DNA of 64,000 bases from Limonium bicolor (Eukaryota > Streptophyta > Magnoliopsida > Caryophyllales > Plumbaginaceae), in assembly GCA_023374045.1 (NCBI GenBank), contig JAIOTZ010000264.1, positions 1-64,000 of the forward strand. The letters are read 5' to 3'. Positions within the stretch are counted from its first letter, which is position 1, and each line of letters begins with the position of its first letter. Positions 45,515-57,455 of the stretch are shown one piece after another. Made by a program: the position numbers and the translations under genes. The notes under the pieces were generated by a model, which did no database searches, was not told the DNA's origin, and saw only the letters and a list, made by a program, of their open reading frames with translations.

Positions 45515-48301
45515 GCTATAGTATCTTGTCAACTAGACAAAGGAAAACAACATGTTACGGTAAAAGAAGAGAAAATAGAATACTCTGAAAGTTCTACATC
45601 AGAGTTGTTTGGGGTAATTTGTAGAAGTGAAGAAGAAGCTTATGATCTATACAACAGTTATGCCTTCCGAAAATGTTTTGGCACAAGAAAGGAGTCACAG
45701 AAATATTACCCGGGTTGTTACTGTCCAAAAAAGATCTTTTGTTGTTCTTGTGTTTGAAAGAATGATTTAAAAAAGTTGGACACAAAATCATACTCAAGAC
45801 CAGATTCAAGGACAGGGTGTAAGGCAGAGATTTTGTTTAAGGTGGACAAACTTGGGAATCGAGAAGCTACAACTCATGACATGATTCACTACCTTCCATT
45901 TTGTGATGAAAGTCAAGTACATTTGCTTCGATCACAATGGAAGTTGAGTGAAGATTAGTTACAATTTGTGTCTCAAATGAAGGAAAGTGGTGAGTCTGCT
46001 GCAAAAACAATCATATTTTTTGCTACTGAATCAGGTGGAACATCCCAAGTGGGATTTGTGAGAAAGAACATATATAATGCTTTATCTGTTGGAAGGAAAT
46101 AGTACTTTGATGGTACGATTCACACAATCTTGTACAGATTTTCAAGAGAAGAGAACAAAATGAGGGAGACTTCTACTATGACTTTAGTATTGATGTTGAT
46201 GGCAAGTTGTGCGGATTCTTTTGGCGTGATGGAAGAATGAAGAATGATTATGCATTATTTGACAATTTAGTGGCGCATGATACAACATACCACACTAACA
46301 AGTACAATATGATATGTGCACCCGTCGTCGGAATGAACAACCATTGCCAAAACTTGATGTTTGGATGTGGATTTCTTTTGAACGAGCAAAGTGAATCATT
46401 CAATTGGTTATTTAAAACTTTTTTGAAGTCCATGGATGGTGTTTCCCCATAAACCATAATGACAGACCTACGCGCTTCTATAGCTTCTGCGGTTAAGAAA
46501 GTTTTTCCAACATCTCAACATAGATTGTGCATCTGGCATTTGATGGAGAATTCAAAAAAACACCTCCCACATTTGTATCACTATAAGAAAGGGTTTTTTG
46601 AACAGTTTCAATATATTCTTAGATATTGTGAAACTGAAGCTGAATTTAATAATATATGGGAGAGGTGAGAATATGCATACTTATATGACTTTTTTTACTT
46701 ACAGACTAATATATATTATTCTGTTTGTGTGTTTTTTAAATTCTGATAGCAGATGATAGTCGAGTTGTACATCTATACTATATGACATGTTTAGCGATAT
46801 TTCATAAACTGTACTTAAGTAGCAAACAACATGTATCGTTATTTGTTGATATCAGAAACTTGGAACACAAACTTGTAACAAAATAAAGTGTTTGGTTTCT
46901 TTATTGCAGGTTTGTTAAACATTATGAATGTGAAGACAATGTATGGTTGAGAAAACTATACGAAATCAGACAAAAATGGTGTAGAGCTTATTCGAAGGAT
47001 CATTTTTCGGGAGGTGAGTTGTCTTCATAAAGAAGTGAAACTACAAACCATTCAATATCTAGAGATCTCTATAAAATTATAGATTTGTATCAATTCTACA
47101 ATACATTTTGTGGAGTTGTTTCTGAATGGAGGGATCATGAAAACGAAGCATATTTGAAGGGCTCAACTGGGAAACTAGACATGATAGTTCCTGGTGTGAA
47201 GCTTCTTATTGATGCACGAGAATTTTACACAATTCAGGCATATAAACTTTTTGAGAGAGAATGCATGAAGTCATTGGCTTTAAGTCAAGAAGTGTATAGC
47301 ACACAAGAAGATGGTACTATTTTCTACCATGTGTGGCAGCGAGATCTGGAGATAATAAAGCATGCTGTGAAATTTGAAAGACAAGACTTATGCACTTGCA
47401 AGCTGTTGATAGACGTTGGAATTCTTTTCTCTCATAGCATAAGAATACTGGACATCAATTGTGTGGGCTTGCGGATCGTTATGTTCTTCAAAGATGGCGA
47501 AAGGATTTGTCACTTCTGAAAAAACAATATCATCCAAGTTCAAGCTTCATGACAGATGGGCATGAATCATTCCCACAAACAACATGGACAATGATGATGG
47601 GTAGACGGTTTCATATTCTTGTAATGGCTAGTGCGTCAAATAAGGAAGCAAGGAACTTGTGTGAAAATGCTTGGAAGGACTTAAAACAAAATTGATTCAG
47701 AAATTGGAGAGACACATCTGCTTGAGATCAGTGTAAATCATCAACAGCCAACCCCCAAGGATAAAAAAAAAACAAAATGGCAAAAGAGTCAAAGATTGAA
47801 AATCACTATAGAAAAGAAAAGAAAAGAAAAGCAAAGGGCATGAATCATTCCCACAAACAGCATGGACAATGATGATGGGTAGACGGTTTCATATTCTTGT
47901 AATGGCTAGTGCGTCAAATAAGGAAGCAAGGAACTTGTGTGAAAATGCTTGGAAGAACTTAAAACAAAAGATTGATTCAGAAATTGGAGAGACACATCTG
48001 CTTGAGATCAGTGCAAATCATCAACAGCCAACCAATATAATAAGAACCCCCAAGGATAAAAAAACAAAGGGACAAAAGAGTCAAAGATTGAAAAACACTA
48101 TAGAAAAGAAAAGAAAAGCAAAGAAGGTAGAATCCAAAATTTTGTAAGAGAATTTCTTCAAAAGAAATATTGTGCCAAGCAATGATGAATGTTGATGAAG
48201 ATGCACAAGCTTCAGATATATCATTTGTGCATCCTATCGATGTTGGAGGGACATTTTTCAAGAATTTTGTAGATTTGGACCGCATCACTGATGTTGTATG
48301 A
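45515..48301 (+). pseudogene. FAR1/FHY3-family (MULE-derived) gene relic, 5'-truncated
   Basis: FAR1/FHY3 proteins are transcription factors domesticated from MULE transposases. Seen in order: FAR1 DNA-binding domain (SEEEAYDLYNSYAFRKCFGTRK; RTGCKAEILFKVDKLGNRE), HLLRSQWKLSED, MULE core (FWRDGRMKNDY; HDTTYHTNKYNM; TDLRASIASAVKKVFP; HRLCIWHLMENSKKH), a likely intron 46665-46909 with GT-AG ends, RSETTNHSISR, then a SWIM-like CTCKLLIDVGILFSHSIRIL. In-frame stops lie at 45755, 45956, 46100, 46450 and 47028, and frame shifts near 46150 and 47459. The frame is open right up to the LARD LTR at 45514, so the N-terminal part was removed there. Most similar by eye to FRS5-like members. Not expected to make a working protein. 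Confidence 0.85.
47558..48122 (+). repeat. 278 bp tandem duplication within the FAR1 relic
   Basis: 47558-47835 is repeated at 47836-48122, both starting GGGCATGAATCATTCCCACA and covering the C-terminal coding part (RRFHILVMASASNKEARNL). The second copy keeps an AAAGATTGATTC that reads AAATTGATTC in the first, and has a few extra bases before CCCCCAAGG. The duplication disrupts the C-terminus. Confidence 0.88.
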
Positions 48302-50561
48302 TTTCTCATTCTTAAATACACATTAGTTATACTTAGAATAATGTGAACATACCTTATACTATTGTAAAGAATAAGATATTCAATAAACTCAAAACACATA
48401 AAAATTCATTCAAAAGTTGTATGCCGGTACGGAATCTCATGCTTAACTGCACAATAGTTGGTAAAACTGAATGCCGCTAATTTTAAGTATTTCACTTTGC
48501 TAATTAATTTATTGTTAGTTAAATTAATCATATCGAGTGTAGCGCACAAAAAAAACATATGTATAGAAATTTGTACAAACATGTACATACAAACATAAAC
48601 ACATGTACATTAAGTTAATAAAAGGTGTACATCGAAACCCGTTACCACAAACCCTAAAAACCTGTCGATTTGGTTACTACAATATGAAGCACATAACGAA
48701 TTTTAAATAGATTACCTACACCCCCAAAACCCTAAAACTCGCACTAAGAAAGCTGAAAACGTCAAAGATATTTTTAAGGTTTGTAGTTGTGGATTTAGGG
48801 TCTTGTGGAAATGCAGAAAAGGTGGCAAAAGAAAAAGCTACCCAAGAGTTGAGCAGGCCACAGGAGGAGAATAGTTAGCAATTCGAGGAGTTGGCACTCA
48901 AATTTTGGAAATCCTCGTAACTATGTTCAAAATGTAAAAAAATAAAACAATGCTCCATTTAACACTCTTTTAGTAAACTCTTATAGATTATTGATAAAGA
49001 CATATCCAATTAACTTTATAAAAATACCTATATGTTTGACGTAATCACCAAATATCACTGAGGTTTAAGCAAATTTCCTAAAATACCTATATGTTTCATT
49101 TAATCACAAAATATCATTCCATTCAAATTCTTACATATTGCTTCATCCATTCGGAATTGACCGTCTTATTTGCTGAATACACGTTTTTCCACTTCAGTAT
49201 TAAACATATAAGATAAAACATTATATAAAACTATATTTTGTAATATATAGTTTATCATGTAAGAAATCATTCGCGTATCTTAAATTGTTAAAAATAGTTT
49301 ATCTTATATGTTAAAATCAAAGTCAACAACATGTCCAAATAGTAAACAAAACGATCAATTCAGTATGGAGGGAGTATTTTTTTTTCATATTATCATTTTA
49401 CCCCTCATTCATACCATATACCCATGCAATAAAACTTAAAAATAGATAAAAACTAATTAAAAATTATTAAAACTATTAAAATACAAAAAACAAAAAAAAA
49501 TCATAATTTTTTTTTAAAATATATAGCAAATGACTATATAATTTAAAAATATATATAATTTCTTTAAAATACACATAAAGTGTTAAATGTTACAAAATTT
49601 AAAAACTATTGGAGCAGTCATGACTTCAAAAAGTTAAAAATGTATAACAATGTACATTAAATATGTCGATACTAATGAAATTGAAAAACAGTTGTTAGCG
49701 TTCTTGCGCAAAGTTTACATGAAAAATATATATAATGTTTTATGGTTCTTATACTTTATTTTATAATTTTAAATAATTATTTTTATGAACTATATGAAAT
49801 TATTACTTTTGATATTTTGCATATTATTTATATATTGTTTATAATTATAAAATCATGTAATGATTTATTATATTTAGTGTAGTTATAAACTTTTCTTTTA
49901 GTTTATGTCCCTACCGTAATAGTTTTAAAATTGGGTGACATTTTAACAATTTGTGTTTCTTTTAAATAAAGTTTTTTATTTAGGCATTTGTCATATTTTT
50001 TCCAAAAAAAATGTCCTGTTAATTAGGTTTTTATTTGTTTTTTTTTTGTTTTTATAATTTTTATTTGTTAAAATTTATTTGATCTTCTTTTATCAAAAAA
50101 AATTATTTGATCTTTAATTATGTTTTGTGTATTTGTTTAAGTTTTATACATTTAAGGAAAAAAAAACTTTTGACCATATGCCCTTAGGTTATCGAAGACA
50201 TATGGTGCAAGAGATGAAATTTGAACATGAAAATTATAATACATCACAATTTGAAAAGGGGTACTTTATAAAATTAAAAAGAACCGTATTTTATAGTAAG
50301 TTACAAATTTCAAAAGTATTTTATAAATTAAAATTCATTTAAACCTGACCGATATTGAGTGAGATTTCTTAAAAATCAATAAAAAGTATTCTCGAACAAT
50401 CAAACACTTCTAATTATACAAAAAATATGAACACATTTAAAACAACTCAACCAAAAAATTATAAAACTAACCAGAGTTATGAATCAATCAAATATTGATA
50501 CCATAAATAAGAAGTAAATTTACAAGTCAAGACTGCTCCGCTTCAAACCTCCTTGGAAATT
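48302..50561. other. AT-rich intergenic spacer
   Basis: Very AT-rich, with long A and T runs at 49380-50110. Apart from a MITE at 49136-49375 I see no gene, RNA or element. The open frame at 50127-50342 has no recognisable features. Confidence 0.6.
49136..49375. mobile_element. Degenerate Stowaway-like MITE
   Basis: The right end reads GGAGGGAGTA, the left end TATTGCTTCATCCATTC, a decayed form of the Stowaway terminus (CTCCCTCC). The interior shares blocks with the second MITE: CACGTTTTTCCACTTCA near the left and CCAAATAGTAAA near the right. About 240 bp, a typical size. Confidence 0.65.
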
Positions 50562-53500
50562 TCAGTTCTTCTTCTTGCTCGTGAGGATCTGGGATATCCT
50601 CAGTCCCCGGGTGAAGGCGTCGTTAAAAAGGATTCTGGTCTGCATAGCCTGGAAACCAGGGGTCCATGATAGCAGAGCAACAGGAGCCATAACAATCACG
50701 CCAAACAGAACATCATAAAGGCGAGCCATTGGCACCACAACCGACCACAGGCCTATGCGTTGCAAAAATCTCTTGAAAACCAGAGCTATGGATATTAAAC
50801 CCCATCCTGTTGGCAAGAATCCCAACAAGCTTGTGAACAGGTCAGTAAATTTGAGATCTGTAAACTTTAGCATTACCGCAACCAGAAGTATCAGAAAAAC
50901 GGTGATTAGCAACTGGAGTAGCCGGTAATAGATGTGATCTCTGGCAGAGTACCTATCCCGAGCATATGATACAGCAAGAAAGATTCCAATTGCCAGAAAT
51001 ATGTATGCCCAAGAGAGCAGGTAGACTGCAATACTTGAGCTTCCATTAGCAATACCTAGCTGGTATACAATCCCATACTGGAAGAAGAAAAATCGGAGGT
51101 CTAGTATCACCTCGAATACCTTTCCCCAAAGGCCAGTGGTTTTCAGATGGGAATGCTCGTCTTCCCACCATGCTTCCCAGCTCTTATCTGAGTCGGTGAA
51201 CAAGCCACCTCGGGTCCCAATCCATTTCATGAAATCATCAAAGTCAGCCACAGTTTTCAGCCAGTCAAACCCTGATGGGTTGAACACAAACGGGGCCATA
51301 ACCCATGATCCTACAAGGAACCAACTGGAGATGGTCAGAGCGATGTAGACAAACGTGCCTTTGGCTACAGGGCTGTAAGCAGCATAAATTGTGAGTATAA
51401 GCCCTAGCTCGATTGCTTTAATGAAATGGCTACGGGCATAGAGCCTGTAGTTTTCTGCAAATTTCTTGTGCTCCACAACAAACCCACGACCAGTACCCCT
51501 GTACTTGGCCCCGCCATGAAGAATTGTTCTGCCAAAGTAATGGGTTCGTGTTCCCATAGAAAATGTGAAGAAGATGGATGAGAGCTGGAGCTGCATGGTG
51601 ATGAAACTCCAAATGGCATTGAGGAACCCTAACTCAAGAGAGTGTTCCACGATCATGGGAAGGGCAGTGAAAAGCCCAAGCTGGATGATGAACTGCTGAT
51701 TCAGTACAGCAGCCAATGCTTCATTGTTGGTGCTACTATCATTTACAATAGAGGCCTCAATCCCGCTGAGGGCTAGATAAAGCCGGCCCCACAAAAACGC
51801 ATATACAGTTAGCACCACCATCATTGTATTGAAGTAGAACCCAACAGTGGTGTTGAAGAAAGAAAGCATCCTAAAGAAATCCAGCCTATGACCCAGACGA
51901 TACACATCTCTACTCAAAGTTTGCTCCCCATTTCCGCTGGCCACTTTAGCCTCAAACATAGCTATCTGATTCAGCCCAACGTCTCTTCCTTTACCCACCT
52001 GTATATACTCGTGGTGGGTGACATTGCCACCCCTCAGAGTACAATTGAACCCAGCAAATATATCCTCACTAAGATTGATTACTTTAGAAGCCTTACTGAT
52101 TCCTCCACGGCTCAGGAACCAAAATCGGTCAAACACATCAGGATGGCCATAGTGCATCCTGATTTTCAAGGGGTTTGCAAGAACACGTTGACCCAAGGTC
52201 ACAAAGCTCGTCTCCTGGGCAGACATAAACCAAGCAAGAGATGAAACAGAACCTGTGAAAATGTGCTCCCTGACACCCAAGATAGTAGGCTTTCGGATGC
52301 CATATTTTTGTCGAAACTCTTCCAACAGATTCCTCATCTTAAGTGCCTCTTCAAAGTAATTGTCTTGATTCATATCAATTGTCTGAACCGCATCTCCACG
52401 AGTAAATATCAGGGCATGGTTTTGATTTTCAGGCTTCGCCTCCCCAATTTTCATTGGACCAGGTAACTTAACACGATAAATCTCCACCTCCTTGTCCAAC
52501 TTCTGGTCATACTTCACAAGAACCGAGTAATACTCCATCGCCCCCCTTTCACTAATAACCTCGTCAACATAAGCAACGCGGAGGGCTTCATTCTGCTTCA
52601 TCAGATGTAGAATTTGCCCTGCCGCTGTCTCCTTCTTGGCCTTCTGAATACCGTACACCTGGCAAGCAACCACATATGTATACTTCATCGGCACGGTGCC
52701 ATATTGGCCTTTATAAAGTTGACTCACTGAACTGCTGACATTGCTCAAGCTCCGATCAGTTGAGGACTTTACTGCTCCATTAGCATCCAAGACACTACGC
52801 TGCCTCATGGAGGATAGTTGTTGTGCCACCTCTCTGATATCCATCTCAGATGCTGAATCTAGGAATGCCAACAACTTCAGAGCACGATCGTAATACATCA
52901 TTCCTCTCACTGTCCGAGCAAGAGTCTGACCTCTGTAAGAAGCCCAGAGCTTAACTTCTTCTACTGCCTTCGAGTTCCATATTTCCTCATCATCCATCTT
53001 TTTGCTGAGCCCCATCCGCTCCTTGAAATTTTCCCACTCATCATGATAAATTGTTTGAAGGTAATACAGGGTAGTCACGCCATCTTCAGTTTTATCGTTT
53101 AGCTCCTCCTTGGAATACATTACTGTTTCCTTATAGTAAGGGGTCAGAACACTAAAAGGCAACATCTTCTCTACCTGAGGAGGATGGGGCATGTTCATGA
53201 ATAGAGAATTACTAAAGAAAGCAATTCTTCTCCTCGCTTCAAGATTTGAGGAACATTGTGCATCGAGTCCTTAGACGTGAGGATCGTGTGGAGGCGCCTA
53301 ACCTGTCTGTAGAAATATGATCATCAGCACCAGGTAACTCAACTGCATTCTCAAAAAGCCTTTCCCTTGATCGAGGAGCCAAACCATCTTCAACCAATTG
53401 TTGGTTATTTCTTGGTGTCATAAACAAGTCTCGCTTAACTGTCTCATACAAGGCTTGCAACGCCTTTACCACATCGATGTGCTCAACCTTCTCCTTTGGC

Positions 53501-55873
53501 TGGATCAAAAGGTCTACGAGGGAAATCAGCTTTTCATGAACCTTGGGCAGGACATCCATCTTATATGTCTTGGTGAACTTCTCAATCTGAACAGAATGAT
53601 CGATCTCTTGGAAAAATACATCAATAATTGAAAGCTCTTCTGTACCCTGCTTGATGATGGATTTCAGTAGGTGCTTCACGCAATCATAAGTTTCTATCAC
53701 AGCACATCGCCTGTACTCGTTCTTGCAGATCTTATGCCAAAGCCACTTGTCCGGTGGATCCATCATCTCTTTTGCCATGACAAGAGCCAGAAGTAGCTCG
53801 TTGCATAGCAAAATACAAGGCCACCGGATAACCCTGACATTCCAAATATTCTCTGGAAGTTCCAACAGCTCAACTTCTTTGTTGCTAACAATATCCTCTT
53901 CTCTGAAAATAGTAATAATCTCGTTCCAAATCAGTGAGAATTTGGTTGCCTCGATCTGATTAATCTCCAGTTTTTTGTATAGCCTCCCAACCCCATACCT
54001 AGCTTAAGCCGGTTCCAAGCTTTCTTAAACCTACTACTTATCCTGCTCTCATTCAAAAGCTGCTCCTCTGGCATGAGATTGAACTGGACTGCGCCAGCAA
54101 AGAACTGAAACCTCAACCTTAGCTGTTGCATATTTCTAATTTCACCAAGGTGATCAAACAACCCCACTGCTGCCCCAACAAAAGAGGAATAAATTGCGTA
54201 CCAGATCTGCATATCCATGAAGTAGATCAGAATCACTGGGAGCCACATTAGCCCAACTGCAAACCTGTTACTACCACTGAAAAACTGGAACCACACATAG
54301 TCAACGTCACCTAGTTTCAATAGGGACTTTGTGGGCGCAATCAAAGGCTTGATCTGCAAGAAATAGCTGAAAGAACTTGGTAGCAAGTACCACAATCCAG
54401 AACAAGCTATATTGATGTTGTCCACCAGCCCTTCTCTCAACCCACGTCCAACAAATATCCGGGTCTGGAACCACCATGTCATTGCGTAGAATATCTTCCA
54501 GTTTGTCTCCTCAACAAAATTTCTCACCCAAGGAATGATAAAAAGAGCCACGGCCAAGACCTCAGGTATGAGAAACACCACCACTGCCACGAGAAATGTC
54601 ACTACCCGCTGGTTGGCAGCACTAGACCAGTCCTGATCTTGGTTCCTCTGGCTCCAAATCATGGCATAGAGAACTGCAAATACAAGAGTCCACACGGCTA
54701 CGACACTCTTCATTACCATCCTCACTCCAGCCCGCTTAGTCTCTCTTGAAACTAGCTTATACTGCGTAGTCAAGTCAAGGATAGACTGCAAGAAACGCAA
54801 TGCACTCCAAGTCAAGAATAAAGTCAACAGCTTCGCCTGAACTTGTCTGCTCTTGAGAGCCTGCCAAAGATACCGCTGATTGTGAGTCGATTGCTCCCAA
54901 GCCACAATAATTGCAGCCTGCAAGAACAAAATCAGCATCACCCACACCCTGTCAAAGCTTCTAAACAGATTCCAAAACGACCTCTGTTCGACAAAACCGG
55001 TCTTACCGACATGCTCTTCCCAGATACAGTAAAGAAAGTGCCGCTAAGATTCATCGGCCAACCGAGTTTCTGGAAACACCTCCTGCTCCAGAAATACTCG
55101 TTAATATCATCATAATTCCTCCAATGTCTATGCGGAGCGGTCCCTTCCTCACTGTTCTCAACCTCCTTCTTAATTGTCTCATAAATTGGAGTCACAACAT
55201 GATCCAAGTACGCATTTTCCCCCATGATCCTGGGCTCGAACGGTCTCCCAGTGTAGTCATCAATATAATCATCCAGAATTCGGTTCAAATCCATAGCCAT
55301 GTGATGATATATGTAGCAAATGCACTCGGGAGCGAACCTCAGATTAGCTGACTCTCCCCAGATCAGGAGGTAAAGACCTACGTACAGTAGCTCCCGCCGG
55401 AGATCATCATCACGCCGCCGGTTTTCTGAGATCGAGACATTGGGGCGGAGACCGAGGTAAGAGCACCAGTGGGAGTAGTTTCGCAGAAGTTTGCGGCGGA
55501 AACGACGGAGGACGCTGGGATCGAGAGCGGCGATATTGTCGGGCGGGCAAGTCAGGCGCATCTGAGAGTTGGAGAGGTGGAGCACGAGGTGCTCGCGCTG
55601 ATTGCGGACGTTGTCAGCTTGAAACCCGAAGAAGAAGCCTAGCCAGTTCAGTAGATCGTGGCGGTGGCGGTCCCATCTGATGTTGGGAGGGATGCGTAGG
55701 TCGCCAACGGCGCGGAGGGCAGAGGCTGCCGCACGGACTTCTGGGAAACGAAGGGCAGGGTGATCAACGAGGATGTTGTTGTCTGGGATGATGTTGTACG
55801 GTTCTTCCTCGGACAGTGCGCCGCCGCCGCCTGGTGGAGGCGGCTGATTGGGGCCGTGCCAATGTTGACTCAT
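50562..55873 (-). CDS. Callose synthase (CALS11/GSL1-like), full length, intron-free, six frame breaks
   Basis: Catalytic subunit of the plasma-membrane beta-1,3-glucan (callose) synthase, using UDP-glucose. The start at 55873 gives MSQHWHGPNQ, followed by the Vta1-like YNIIPDNNILVDHPALRFPE, FKS1-type LLIWGESANLRFAPECICY, a first membrane cluster (54950-54150, e.g. WVMLILFLQAAIIVAW), the large cytosolic glucan synthase region with LRVAYVDEV, NQNHALIFTRGDAVQTIDMN and AQETSFVTLGQRVLANP, then a second membrane cluster, ending ILTSKKKN. Text such as TTGLWGKVFEVILDLRFFFFQ is closer to the CALS11/GSL1 group than CALS12/PMR4 by memory. No intron is needed; GSL1/GSL5-type genes are known to have few. 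The frame breaks near 55009, 54413, 54373, 53999, 53314 and 53245; adding back 1, 1, 2, 1, 1 and 1 missing bases gives 1773 codons, the family length. Either consensus error or a young pseudogene. Confidence 0.9.
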
Positions 55874-55983
55874 TGCATAATTGGGAGATCACTTCTGGAG
55901 TCTGGACTGATGGTGTTTTGCGTCTCTGGTAAGGAGTAAAATGGAGGAAGATGGCGGTAGAGGTGGAACATTCAAAACGAGTA

Positions 55984-56219
55984 CTACCTCCGTCCCGTCA
56001 TAAGTGTCCCATTGCTTTTTGGCACGTTTTTCCACTTCAATATTAAATATATAAGATAAAATAATTTTACAAAAATAATTTTTACAACATATAGTTTTTC
56101 ACATAAGGATTCCATTATAAAAAAATTTTATAAAAAATATTATCTATCTTACATGTTAAATATGAAGTCAAACGACCCATCCAAATAGTAAAGTGGACAG
56201 TCCAAGTGGACGGAGGGAG
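55984..56219. mobile_element. Stowaway MITE upstream of the callose synthase start
   Basis: 236 bp element with inverted ends CTACCTCCGTCC and GGACGGAGGGAG, flanked by TA on both sides (55982-55983, 56220-56221), as expected for the Tc1/Mariner-derived Stowaway group. It lies 110 bp upstream of the ATG, within the 5' UTR or promoter of the gene. Confidence 0.9.
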
Positions 56220-56221
56220 TA

Positions 56222-57455
56222 ATAAAAAAGAATGTGAAGAATAAATGTCAACGGGAGAAGGGAAGTCTTGAGCGAGTGGTGGCGCCACATCGAATAGTGT
56301 GTCGTTTGGTCAATTTAAGTTTGTGAGCTATAGATCTTGAGGGATAAGCCGTAATAAGAGAATTTAGTTTTTTTTTTTTCTTAATATAAGACTAAAAAAC
56401 AATTTTGATATATGTTTCTTATAATCTACAAATAAATTCTATTATTTGTATTTTTTTAAGGAATTTAAATCTTTAGTAAGGAATAACACTTTGAAAATTA
56501 AATAATTTACCAAATTAAGTGTTCAGTTAATATTATGATAATTTTGTAAATATTTTCAAGGTATTTATTAGCCATTTAGTGCATGATGTAATAGTACATT
56601 AATTTATGAAATCACCTCTGGGTCATTTATTCAATAAGCTTACTCAAACACTAATACTATTGCATATTTATGCATTCCCACACTAAGTTTAGCTTAGGGT
56701 TTTATTTTGAGTTTTTATGGGGTTGCTAGAGGTTGTTCACTTTAGTAAAAAAATGAAATGAAATCATGAAAGAGAATAGAGTGGAATGGAAAAAAATTGC
56801 TTTAATTTTCTAGTTTGTTTGTGTAGGGTAAAAGAAAATGAATCATCGGTCATCAGCTGCTGCCCTCCGGTCAATGTTCACCAATTGCCAATTAATCTTC
56901 ACCGGTCATTAGTCAATGGTCATCGGTCATCAATCAATGGCACTGATCACCGGTCATCAATATTGATCAAATAATATGAGGAAATGGAATAGTGGGAGAT
57001 GGGTCATAAGTTACATGGATTTAGGGTAATCTTATTTCTTTCATCTTTTCTAAAAACAACATAAACAAACAACCACAAAGTGAATGAATTTGTATATGCT
57101 TTATTCTTCATTTAAACCTAACTTTTGGTCCTTAAGAGTACTAACATCGAAATAACTAAGGTAAAAATAAATAAGTAATATTAATAATAAACATATAGAG
57201 TAAAGATTAAAAGAACAATCTCTTTTTGCTTGTAGTTGTAAGAAGGGAAATTTTTAGAAAATATTAGATCTCATCTTCTAATGATCCTATAAAAAAATCA
57301 ATACTTATTTGTTACACACATTATAAATTTTTTTAGATTTTGTCTTATTTAAAGATATAATATTAATTATTAGTCAGAATTAAAGATAATAAATAAAAAT
57401 GTATATTGTATATCATAAAATGTATTTATTTTTTTAAACTTTACGACGTTCAAAA
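56222..57455. other. AT-rich spacer with a short GGTCATC minisatellite
   Basis: Non-coding. At 56836-56970 the words CATCGGTCATC, CACCGGTCAT and TCAATGG recur in imperfect copies of about 20 bp. Otherwise AT-rich with no recognisable gene or element. Confidence 0.55.

Noticed and set aside
50127..50342. 71-codon frame in the AT-rich spacer
   Set aside because: Lys/Phe/Tyr-rich text from AT-rich DNA with no domain or good start context.
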